Assembly (NCBI GenBank): GCA_036787815.1
Contig: DAIQOP010000053.1
Span: 1 to 18,080 of the forward strand
Source of the DNA: DATBAK01 sp036787815
GTDB lineage: Bacteria; Actinomycetota; Acidimicrobiia; IMCC26256; PALSA-610
Length of the DNA: 18,080 nt
Direction: 5' to 3'
A program made the position numbers and the translations under genes. Every line of letters begins with the position of its first letter. Within the stretch, counting starts at the first letter, position 1. Under the pieces are notes generated by a model that saw nothing but the letters and a program-made list of their open reading frames with translations, was not told where the DNA came from and made no database searches. Below, in pieces: positions 6,568 through 13,078 of the stretch.

Positions 6568-7884
6568 ATGCGCGTAAGAGCGTTAGCACTCGGCTTCGCA
6601 GCGGTGATGGTCTTCGCCGCCTGCGGAAGCAGCGGTAGCAAGAAGGGCTCGTCGACGACGAGCGGCCAGAAACTGACAGGCACCGTGCACGTCTTCAACG
6701 CGATGGAGCCGCAGGAAGCAACCGCCCTCCAGAAGGTGGTCGACGCGGACATCAACTCGAAGGTGGGATACAAGGCGCTGATCGAGCAGTCGTCCGACTT
6801 CGAGACGCAGGCGAAGATCCGGATCCAGGGCGGAAACCCGCCCGAGGTGCTGCTCTACCCGCAGCCCGGCACCGTGATCGAGCTCGCGAAGCAGGGCAAG
6901 ATCAAAGCGCTCGAAGACCTCGGACTCGACGTGCCGGCGTTGGAGAAGACCTTCGGCACATACTTCATGTCGCTGGCCGAATACAACGGCAAGCACTACG
7001 GCATGCCGTCGAACATCAACCTCAAGAGCATGATCTGGTACCCGAAGAAGGCGTTCGACGCCAAGGGCTACAAGATCCCGAAGACGTTCGACGAGCTGAT
7101 CGCGCTCAGCGACCAGATCGTGAAGGACGGTGCGTCACCCTGGTGCATGGGCTTCGAGAGCGGCAGCGCCACCGGTTGGCCGGCAACCGACTGGATGGAA
7201 GACATCATGCTGCGTACCGCGGGCCCCGACGTGTACGACAAGTGGGTGAAGCACGAGATCCCGTTCAACGACCCGTCGGTCAAGACCGCGGGCGAGGACT
7301 TCGGGAAGATCCTCTTCGGCAAGGGCTACGTGCTCGGCGGAGCGGCCAACACGACGTCGATCAACTTCGGCGACTCGGTGGGCCCGATGTTCGACAACCC
7401 GCCCAAGTGCTTCCTGCACCGGCAGGCGAACTTCATCAACTCGTTCTTCCCCAAGACTGCGAAGGCGGGGGTCGACTACGACTGGTTCCCGTTCCCGACG
7501 ATGACGCAGCCGGGCACGTCCGCGCTGTTCGCCGGTGAGTTCTCCGTCGTTGCGAAGGACACGCCAGCGGTGCGCGACTTCATGCAGCGTTTCTCGAGCA
7601 CCCAGGTGCAGTGCGACCAGGGCAAGAGCACGGCGACCTCACGTATCTCGCCGAACGTGAACGTCGGGCCCGACTGCTACGCGAACTCGCAACTCGCGGG
7701 CGCTTCGCAGGTGCTGACGGCCGCGCTCAAGGCGGGGACCGCCCGCTTCGACGCATCCGACCAGATGCCCTCGGCCGTCGGCAGCGGCACCTTCTGGACC
7801 GGGATGGTGAAGTACATCCAGGGCGGACCCAACTCGCTCGACGGTGTGCTGAACGACATCGAGAAGAGCTGGCCGAAGTCGTAG
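6568..7884 (+). CDS. Sugar ABC transporter substrate-binding lipoprotein
   Basis: The 438-residue protein is a lipid-anchored extracellular solute-binding protein of the UgpB/MalE class (COG1653-like). Residues 1-18 are a lipoprotein signal peptide with lipobox FAAC and acylated C19, followed by a Ser/Gly/Lys linker (GSSGSKKGSSTTSG). The mature fold begins LTGTVHVFNAMEPQEATALQ and includes GMPSNINLKSMIWYPKKAFD, a segment typical of this class. Several tryptophans (for example WPATDWMED) could stack on sugar rings. The start is fixed by AAGGAGG 7 nt upstream. It lies 68 bp after the ATPase gene and before two permeases, an order like the aglEFGK alpha-glucoside systems; the ligand is unproven. 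Hairpins on both sides of the gene suggest that its mRNA segment is stabilised relative to the rest of the operon. Confidence 0.93.
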   Translation: MRVRALALGFAAVMVFAACGSSGSKKGSSTTSGQKLTGTVHVFNAMEPQEATALQKVVDADINSKVGYKALIEQSSDFETQAKIRIQGGNPPEVLLYPQPGTVIELAKQGKIKALEDLGLDVPALEKTFGTYFMSLAEYNGKHYGMPSNINLKSMIWYPKKAFDAKGYKIPKTFDELIALSDQIVKDGASPWCMGFESGSATGWPATDWMEDIMLRTAGPDVYDKWVKHEIPFNDPSVKTAGEDFGKILFGKGYVLGGAANTTSINFGDSVGPMFDNPPKCFLHRQANFINSFFPKTAKAGVDYDWFPFPTMTQPGTSALFAGEFSVVAKDTPAVRDFMQRFSSTQVQCDQGKSTATSRISPNVNVGPDCYANSQLAGASQVLTAALKAGTARFDASDQMPSAVGSGTFWTGMVKYIQGGPNSLDGVLNDIEKSWPKS

Positions 7885-7891
7885 GAACGAC

Positions 7892-7951
7892 GCCGAGCAC
7901 GCTCGGCATGCAAGCGGGAAGGAGCGGCCGCGAACGTGGCCGCTCCTTCCC
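7892..7951 (+). terminator. Double hairpin after the binding-protein gene
   Basis: Two hairpins follow the stop. The first is GCCGAGC-AC-GCTCGGC (7892-7907). The second is a perfect 14-bp stem GGGAAGGAGCGGCC (7916-7929) / GGCCGCTCCTTCCC (7938-7951) with an 8-nt loop that can close two more pairs. No U-tract follows, so this is better read as a partial terminator or 3'-end stabiliser that keeps binding-protein mRNA above permease mRNA, as in maltose operons. The permease gene starts 26 bp beyond. Confidence 0.8.
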
Positions 7952-7977
7952 CGTATCTCGGGGGGAGGGGGAAGCAC

Positions 7978-9132
7978 GTGAGCGGAACGAGCACCGGCGA
8001 GCAGACGGTGGTTCCCGAGCCCGTCGACGAGCCGACCGAGCCGGGCGAGCCCTGGTACCACAGCCGCGGCGTCCGGTTGCTCAGCACCTTCGCGGCTCCG
8101 ATCGCCGCCGTGCTCGTGCTCTGGGTGGCCTTCAACTACCTGCGCCGGCCCAATCACAACCGGTTGCTGGTCGCGAGCATCGCAATCCTGGTCGGTGTGG
8201 CGGGCGTGTTCCTGCTCTTCTGGGCGATGAACCGGTTCGTCGACTGGCTGCCCGAGCATTTCCGCGAAGGCATCCGCCCGTACGTCTTCGTGGGCCCCGC
8301 GCTCGTCATGCTCAGCGTGTTCCTCATCTACCCGGTGCTGAACACGATCCTGATCAGCTTCAAGGACGCGCACGGAAAGAAGTTCGCGGGCCTCGACAAC
8401 TACCGCTTCGTCTTCACCGACCCGAGCATGTTGAACTCGATCCGCAACACGTTCGGTTGGATCCTGTTCGTCCCGATCGTCGCAGTGACCATCGGGCTGG
8501 TCTTCGCAACGTTGGCCGATCGGCTCCGCCGTGGTGAGGCCGTCGCGAAGTCGTTGATCTTCCTGCCGATGGCGATCTCGTTCGTCGGCGCCGCCGTCGT
8601 GTGGCGGTTCATGTACAGCTTCCGGCCCCAAGGGTTCGGCAGCAACATCGGGCTCATGAACGGGATCGTGCAGGGCATCGGCCACAACCCGATCCCGTGG
8701 CTCCAGAAGAAGCCCTGGAACAACCTGCTGCTCATGGTGATCATGGTCTGGATGCAGACCGGCTTCGCGATGGTCGTGCTGTCGGCCGGGATCAAGGCCA
8801 TCCCCGAGGAGATCATCGAAGCCGCGCGCATCGACGGTGCGTCGGAGTTCCAGGTGTTCTGGCGCATCACCGTGCCGAGCATCCTGCCGACGATCGTCGT
8901 GGTGAGCACCTACATGGTGATCAACGCGCTGAAGGTCTTCGACATCGTGTTCGTCATGGGCAATGCCGAGGCCAACGGCACCGAGGTGATGGCCGAACGC
9001 ATGGTCAGTTGGTTCTTCATCAGAGACGACGACGGCAAGGGCGCGGCGATCGCCGTGGTCCTGTTCCTGGCCGTCGTCCCCGTGATGATCTGGAACATCC
9101 GCCGCTTCCGCGATCTCGAGGAGATTCGATGA
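7978..9132 (+). CDS. Sugar ABC transporter permease 1 (MalF/AglF type)
   Basis: The 384-residue membrane protein forms half of the sugar channel. About eight hydrophobic segments can be seen (roughly 34-54, 62-82, 103-123, 158-180, 192-212, 248-270, 302-322, 352-372); the first two lie before the usual six-helix core. The cytoplasmic EAA loop that docks on the ATPase is EAARIDGASEFQVFWRI (about 281-297). The GTG at 7978 is chosen because a G-rich Shine-Dalgarno (GGGGGAGGGGG) lies just upstream. The longer frame from GTG 7936 would start inside the stem of the preceding hairpin and is rejected. Its end overlaps the next permease by ATGA. The long soluble N-terminus (VVPEPVDEPTEPGEP) is acidic and proline-rich. 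Confidence 0.92.
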   Translation: MSGTSTGEQTVVPEPVDEPTEPGEPWYHSRGVRLLSTFAAPIAAVLVLWVAFNYLRRPNHNRLLVASIAILVGVAGVFLLFWAMNRFVDWLPEHFREGIRPYVFVGPALVMLSVFLIYPVLNTILISFKDAHGKKFAGLDNYRFVFTDPSMLNSIRNTFGWILFVPIVAVTIGLVFATLADRLRRGEAVAKSLIFLPMAISFVGAAVVWRFMYSFRPQGFGSNIGLMNGIVQGIGHNPIPWLQKKPWNNLLLMVIMVWMQTGFAMVVLSAGIKAIPEEIIEAARIDGASEFQVFWRITVPSILPTIVVVSTYMVINALKVFDIVFVMGNAEANGTEVMAERMVSWFFIRDDDGKGAAIAVVLFLAVVPVMIWNIRRFRDLEEIR

Positions 9133-10076
9133 CGGTCATCGTTGCGCCGCCGAGCGCGGCGCCCGACGACAAGGGCGCGAAGGCCCGCGCGGTCGGCGAG
9201 AAGCCCGCCGGATGGTTCGTGCGCATCACGATCCTGGTCGTCGTGCTGCTCTGGCTGATCCCGACCCTCGGTGTGCTCATCAGCTCGTTCCGAAAGCAGA
9301 GTCTCGTCGAGAGCACCGGTTGGTGGACCGTGCTCGCGCATCCCTTCCGCGTCGCACAATGGACCTTCGGGAACTATCGCCAGGCGCTGTCGACGGAAGG
9401 CTTCGGCAACGCGTTCCTCAACAGCCTCGCCGTCGCGGTGCCGTCGACGGTCATCCCGATCACACTGGCCGCGTTCGCGGCGTACGCGTTCTCGTGGATG
9501 GAGTTTCGCGGCCGGTACCTGCTCTTCGTGCTCGTGGTCGGGCTCATGGTGGTGCCGCTCCAGATGGCGCTCATCCCGGTGCTGCGCCTGTACACGGGCG
9601 GAGCCCGGATCGGGGGCGTGCACGTGTTCCCGAACCTGCACCTGGGCGGTACGTACTTAGGGATCTGGCTCGCGCACGCCGCGTTCGGTCTGCCGCTCGC
9701 GACCTACCTGCTTCGCAACTACATCGGTGCGCTGCCGTCGTCGATCATCGAGTCGGCCAAGATGGACGGCGCCGACCACTTCACGATCTTCTGGCGCCTG
9801 ATCGTCCCGCTCTCGGTACCGGCGCTCGCGGCGTTCGCGATCTTCCAGTTCCTGTGGGTGTGGAACGACCTGCTGGTGGCCTTCGTGTTCCTCGGCGGTA
9901 GCCACGACAACCAGGTGCTCACGGTCGCGCTGGCGAACCTCGTCGGCGCTCGCGGCGAGAACTGGAATCTGCTCACCGCAGCGGCGTTCCTGTCGATGTC
10001 GGTGCCCCTCGTCGTGTTCTTCTCGTTGCAGCGCTACTTCGTCCGCGGCCTCACCGCCGGTTCGATCAAGGGATGA
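9129..10076 (+). CDS. Sugar ABC transporter permease 2 (MalG/AglG type)
   Basis: The 315-residue protein is the second membrane half of the importer. It shows about six hydrophobic segments, starting with VRITILVVVLLWLIPTLGVL (31-50), and the EAA loop ESAKMDGADHFTIFWRLIVP (about 208-227). The C-terminal QRYFVRGLTAGSIKG is the standard end of CUT1 MalG-type permeases, so the gene is complete. The ATG overlaps the stop of permease 1 (ATGA, 9129-9132), and its own stop overlaps the start of the next gene in the same way (10073-10076), so the three are translated as a coupled unit. Confidence 0.94.
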   Translation: MTVIVAPPSAAPDDKGAKARAVGEKPAGWFVRITILVVVLLWLIPTLGVLISSFRKQSLVESTGWWTVLAHPFRVAQWTFGNYRQALSTEGFGNAFLNSLAVAVPSTVIPITLAAFAAYAFSWMEFRGRYLLFVLVVGLMVVPLQMALIPVLRLYTGGARIGGVHVFPNLHLGGTYLGIWLAHAAFGLPLATYLLRNYIGALPSSIIESAKMDGADHFTIFWRLIVPLSVPALAAFAIFQFLWVWNDLLVAFVFLGGSHDNQVLTVALANLVGARGENWNLLTAAAFLSMSVPLVVFFSLQRYFVRGLTAGSIKG

Positions 10077-10657
10077 CCACCGTGACCGCAGAGGCCGTGC
10101 CGCAGCACCTCACACTGCCGGGAGGGATGGAGCCGCTGCCACCCCGCCGGAAGTGGCGGGCGATCACGGTCGCCACCATGATCCTCGTTCCCGCGTTCTG
10201 GGCGATCCTCGCCGGCCTGGTCGCCACGGCATCGAAGAACAACGACGCGGGTCCGAACCCGGCCGCGGCGATCGCGCTCGGGCTCGCGCTCGTGCCGTTC
10301 GTGTTCCTGGTGACCGCCTTCATGTCGGAGCACCCCCGGGCACCGAGCGCGGTCCTCAAGGCGATGGGCCTGGCGATCCTCGTCGGCATCCCGGTCTCGG
10401 CCGTCGCCGGCGATGCCGTCACCGGCTTGGTCGCGGGAATCGGCGCCGGCGGGATCTGCGCCCTGCGAACCGACGCGGCCCACAACTGGAGGGCGCGTGC
10501 CCTCGTCGTCACCGCCGCCTCTGTCTACACCTTCGTGCTCATCCGGACGGTCGGAGCGCCGGCGCTGCTCGTCGCGCCGATCTTCCCCCTGACCGGCATC
10601 GGGATCGCCGACCACATCTCGGAGTGGCGGGCGCAACGAGCGGTGCGGGCCGGCTGA
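10073..10657 (+). CDS. Small membrane protein coupled to the sugar transporter operon
   Basis: The 194-residue product has about five to six hydrophobic segments (roughly 30-53, 64-84, 95-131 as two, 143-158, 161-180), a short soluble N-terminus with PPRRKWR before the first helix, and a basic C-terminus, which predicts an inner-membrane protein. I do not recognise a family or any catalytic motif. The ATG at 10073 overlaps the stop of permease 2 as ATGA, so it is co-translated with the transporter. A GTG at 10082 is possible but has no ribosome binding site of its own. The coupling suggests a role tied to the transporter or to sugar uptake; that is inference from position only. Confidence 0.82.
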   Translation: MTTVTAEAVPQHLTLPGGMEPLPPRRKWRAITVATMILVPAFWAILAGLVATASKNNDAGPNPAAAIALGLALVPFVFLVTAFMSEHPRAPSAVLKAMGLAILVGIPVSAVAGDAVTGLVAGIGAGGICALRTDAAHNWRARALVVTAASVYTFVLIRTVGAPALLVAPIFPLTGIGIADHISEWRAQRAVRAG

Positions 10658-10685
10658 GGGCCACCTCCGGTGTGCGCCCAACCGC

Positions 10686-10719
10686 TCTCATCCGGTTCTC
10701 ATCGTTGCCCCCATACCCT
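10686..10719 (+). promoter_or_regulatory. Direct-repeat operator and -10 box of the response-regulator gene
   Basis: TCTCATC occurs at 10686-10692 and again at 10697-10703, exactly 11 bp apart, the spacing used by OmpR-family regulators that bind direct repeats. The repeat covers the expected -35 region. A -10-like TACCCT (10714-10719) follows, and the ATG at 10726 comes 6 nt later, so the message would be leaderless. Autoregulation by the encoded regulator is the simplest reading. Confidence 0.55.
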
Positions 10720-10725
10720 TGCCTG

Positions 10726-11475
10726 ATGCGAACCCTGGTGGTGGAAGACGAGCCGAAGATGGCGGCGCTGCTGCGCCGGGGCCTCGAGCGTGAGGGCTTC
10801 GCCTGCGACCTCGCGGTCGACGGCGACGAGGCGCTGTGGGCGGCCGGCGAGGTCACCTACGACGCGATCGTCCTCGACGTGATGATCCCCGGCCCCGACG
10901 GGTTCGAGGTCTGCCGCCGCCTGCGCGCAGCCGGCAACTGGACCCCGGTCCTGCTGCTCACCGCACGGGACGCCGTCGACGACCGGGTGGCGGGGCTCGA
11001 CGCCGGCGCCGACGACTACCTGATGAAGCCGTTCGCCATGGGTGAGCTCTTCGCCCGGCTGCGCGCGATCACCCGCCGGGAGCCCGCCGCCCGACCGGTC
11101 GCCTTGCAGGTCGGCGACCTCGTACTCGATCCGGCCCGCCACGAGGTGCGCCGGGGCGGCAACGAGATCCGCCTCTCGCCGAAGGAGTTCGCGCTCCTCG
11201 AGTTCCTCATGCGCCACGCCGGCGAGGTGCTCGGCCGCACCCAGATCCTCGATCACGTGTGGGACTTCGCGTACGACGGCACCTCCAACGTCGTCGACGT
11301 GTACATGCGTTACCTCCGCGCCAAGGTCGATCGGCCCTTCGGCGTGGAGACCATCGAGACCGTGCGGGGAGTCGGCTACCGGCTGCGCTCCGACTCCAGC
11401 GACTCCAGCGACTCCAGCGACTCCAGCGATGCCGAGCGCGGAGCCGACGCGCCCGCCGAGGCGGCCCGCAGCTGA
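10726..11475 (+). CDS. OmpR/PhoB-family response regulator
   Basis: The 249-residue protein is a phosphorylation-controlled transcription factor. The receiver domain (1 to about 115) has the acidic pair E8/D9, the phosphoacceptor D51 in DVMIPGPDGFE, the switch T79, and K101 in MKPF. A winged-helix DNA-binding domain follows (about 125-227) with LSPKEFALLEFLMRHAGEV and the recognition region TSNVVDVYMRYLRAKVD, ending VRGVGYRL. After the domain there is an odd tail: four DSS repeats coded by a 9-bp tandem repeat, then an Ala/Glu-rich end. The ATG at 10726 begins MRTLVVEDE, the normal start; a -10 box 6 nt upstream implies a leaderless mRNA. The cognate kinase follows 52 bp downstream. It resembles actinobacterial regulators of the MprA/CutR type. 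Confidence 0.94.
   Translation: MRTLVVEDEPKMAALLRRGLEREGFACDLAVDGDEALWAAGEVTYDAIVLDVMIPGPDGFEVCRRLRAAGNWTPVLLLTARDAVDDRVAGLDAGADDYLMKPFAMGELFARLRAITRREPAARPVALQVGDLVLDPARHEVRRGGNEIRLSPKEFALLEFLMRHAGEVLGRTQILDHVWDFAYDGTSNVVDVYMRYLRAKVDRPFGVETIETVRGVGYRLRSDSSDSSDSSDSSDAERGADAPAEAARS
11392..11427 (+). repeat. Four perfect copies of a 9-bp repeat inside the regulator gene
   Basis: GACTCCAGC is repeated four times without error and codes for (Asp-Ser-Ser)x4 directly after the DNA-binding domain. The unit is a multiple of three, so slippage would change the tail length without shifting the frame. Confidence 0.95.
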
Positions 11476-11514
11476 ACGACCCCGGCGGGCGCGGCCACCG
11501 GCCAACCCGCCTCA

Positions 11515-11520
11515 TAGGCT
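11515..11520 (+). promoter_or_regulatory. -10 element for a leaderless histidine-kinase transcript
   Basis: TAGGCT is followed by seven bases (CACGCGG) and GTG 11528. No Shine-Dalgarno precedes that GTG, so the kinase may have its own leaderless promoter in addition to read-through from the regulator gene. Confidence 0.45.
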
Positions 11521-11527
11521 CACGCGG

Positions 11528-12889
11528 GTGACGCTGCCGACGGCCTTCCGATCGCTGCGGGTCCGGCTCGTCGCGCTGGCGTGCGTCGGTGCGGCGATCA
11601 TCGTCGTGACGACGAGTGGACTCCTCGCCTTCAACCTCGATCACGCGCTCGACCGTGCCGTGAACGACGGCCTCCGCGCCCGCCTGCAGGACATCGAAGG
11701 CGGGCTCGACCAGGGCAGCCTCCAGCTGAGCCAGGAGGAGGCCTTCGCACAGATCGTCACGACGAACGGGACCGTGCTGTCGTCGTCGGCGACCATCGAC
11801 GCCGATCGGCGGCTCCTCACGCCGGCCGAGCTCCACCGGGCGAACCTGCACGGCATCCGCATCGACCGGGCGATCCCGGGTCTCGCGTCGAGCGGCCGCC
11901 TCGTCGCCAAGGCCGAGCCGTACCAGGGTGGTCGCGTCGTGGTGATCGTGGGCGCCTCGCTCGAGACCGAGCGGCTCGCGCGCCGGCGGGTCGTGTTCTC
12001 GCTCGTGCTGGGGGCGCCGCTCCTCGTCCTCGCCCTCGGCGTCGTCGTGTGGATGGTGACCGGCGCGGCGTTACGCCCGGTCGAGCGCATGGCCGAGGAG
12101 GCGGAGGCGATCTCGATGTCGGAGCCAGGGAGGCGGCTCCCGGAGCCGGTCGGTGATCACGAGCTCGCCCACCTCGGGCACACGCTGAACGCGATGCTCG
12201 AACGCATCGAGGCGGCCTTCGCGCGCGAGCGCGCGTTCGTCGACGACGCCAGCCACGAGCTGCGGACACCGCTCGCCATCCTGCGCGGCGAGCTCGAGCT
12301 GACCGCCGGCGACGCCGACGATCCCGATGCGGTGCGCCTCGCGATGGCCAGCTCGCTCGAGGAGGTCGATCGGCTCGGCCACATGGCCGACGACCTGTTG
12401 ACGCTCTCGCGCGCCAACGCGGGCGCGTTGACGCCGCGGCTCACGGCGACCGATCTGCATACGGCCGCGACCGACGCGGTGCGGCGGATCCCGCCCCCGC
12501 CGCCGGGCATCACGATCGAGGTGCAGGGCGAGGCCGTCGTCGCGCTCGCCGACCCCGATCTCCTGGAACGGATGCTGGTGAACGTGTTGACGAACGCGAC
12601 GCGCTTCGCGCGCAACCGGATCGTGGTGCTCGTCGAAGGAGCCCCCGGCGCTCGTACCGCGACCGTGACCGTGGCGGACGACGGGCCGGGCTTCGCGGCC
12701 GAGCTCCTGCCGCGCGTCTTCGATCGCTTCGCCCGCGCCTCCGGCCCCCGCGGACGCGGCGACGGCGGCAGCGGCCTCGGGCTCGCGATCGTCTCCGCGC
12801 TCGCCGACGCGCAGGGCGCCACCGTCAGCGTCGGCAACGGCCCGCCCGTCTCCGGCGGCTTCGCCCGCCTCACCTTCCGTACGCCGTGA
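11528..12889 (+). CDS. Two-component sensor histidine kinase
   Basis: The 453-residue membrane kinase has TM1 (about 12-34), an extracytoplasmic sensor of about 120 residues with no recognised ligand motif, TM2 (about 156-178), and a HAMP linker (LRPVERMAEEAEAIS). The dimerisation domain has H243 in FVDDASHELRTPLAILRGE. The ATPase domain follows: N-box N352/N356 in MLVNVLTNATRFA, G1 box DDGPGF (384-389), and G2 box GDGGSGLGLAI (411-421). The order and length are those of a classic Trg/EnvZ-class kinase. GTG 11528 is chosen because it places TM1 at the N-terminus and has a TANNNT box 7 nt upstream; longer frames run through unrelated sequence. It pairs with the regulator 52 bp upstream and converges on the HtrA-like gene. 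Confidence 0.93.
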   Translation: MTLPTAFRSLRVRLVALACVGAAIIVVTTSGLLAFNLDHALDRAVNDGLRARLQDIEGGLDQGSLQLSQEEAFAQIVTTNGTVLSSSATIDADRRLLTPAELHRANLHGIRIDRAIPGLASSGRLVAKAEPYQGGRVVVIVGASLETERLARRRVVFSLVLGAPLLVLALGVVVWMVTGAALRPVERMAEEAEAISMSEPGRRLPEPVGDHELAHLGHTLNAMLERIEAAFARERAFVDDASHELRTPLAILRGELELTAGDADDPDAVRLAMASSLEEVDRLGHMADDLLTLSRANAGALTPRLTATDLHTAATDAVRRIPPPPPGITIEVQGEAVVALADPDLLERMLVNVLTNATRFARNRIVVLVEGAPGARTATVTVADDGPGFAAELLPRVFDRFARASGPRGRGDGGSGLGLAIVSALADAQGATVSVGNGPPVSGGFARLTFRTP

Positions 12890-12904
12890 CCCCGGGCCGT
12901 CACC

Positions 12905-12957
12905 CCGAAGTGAAGGCGTTTTCGCCCCTCTGCACCGACAAGAGGTCATCACTTCGG
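12905..12957. other. Three-way-junction fold in the convergent intergenic region
   Basis: An outer 9-bp stem CCGAAGTGA (12905-12913) / TCACTTCGG (12949-12957) encloses two adjacent hairpins: GGCG-TTTT-CGCC (12915-12926) and CCTCT-nine-base loop-AGAGG (12927-12945). The whole 53 bp is accounted for by nested pairs and can form on either strand. It starts 15 bp after the kinase stop. It could be a terminator, a processed RNA, or a copy of a dispersed palindromic element. Confidence 0.65.
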
Positions 12958-12967
12958 TCGACAACCA

Positions 12968-13015
12968 CGCCGGCGGGCGCCGACCGTGGTGGGGGAACGG
13001 CCGAGCCCGCCGGCG
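12968..13015. terminator. GC-rich inverted repeat, possible terminator of the kinase operon
   Basis: CGCCGGCGGGC (12968-12978) and GCCCGCCGGCG (13005-13015) form a perfect 11-bp stem around 26 nt. A competing stem ACCACG (12964-12969) / CGTGGT (12985-12990) overlaps the left arm, so only one of the two can form at a time. No U-tract is present. Confidence 0.5.
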
Positions 13016-13034
13016 CGGGGTTCGGGGACGCAAT

Positions 13035-13062
13035 CCTCTGACCCAGGGGTCGTGGGCAGAGG
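13035..13062 (-). terminator. Terminator-like hairpin after the HtrA-like gene
   Basis: Read on the minus strand, CCTCTG-CCCA, a 7-nt loop, and TGGG-T-CAGAGG form a ten-pair stem with one bulge, starting 16 nt past the stop of the HtrA-like gene. No strong U-tract follows, as is common in GC-rich actinobacteria. Confidence 0.55.
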
Positions 13063-13078
13063 CACGTGACCCCCGATC

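Noticed and set aside
7936..7977. Earlier GTG start for permease 1
   Set aside because: It falls inside the loop/stem of a 14-bp hairpin and has no free ribosome binding site, while GTG 7978 has a G-rich one.
10658..10725. Rho-independent terminator between the transporter operon and the regulator gene
   Set aside because: No convincing stem with a U-tract was found in these 68 bp; the visible structure is the direct repeat and the -10 box.
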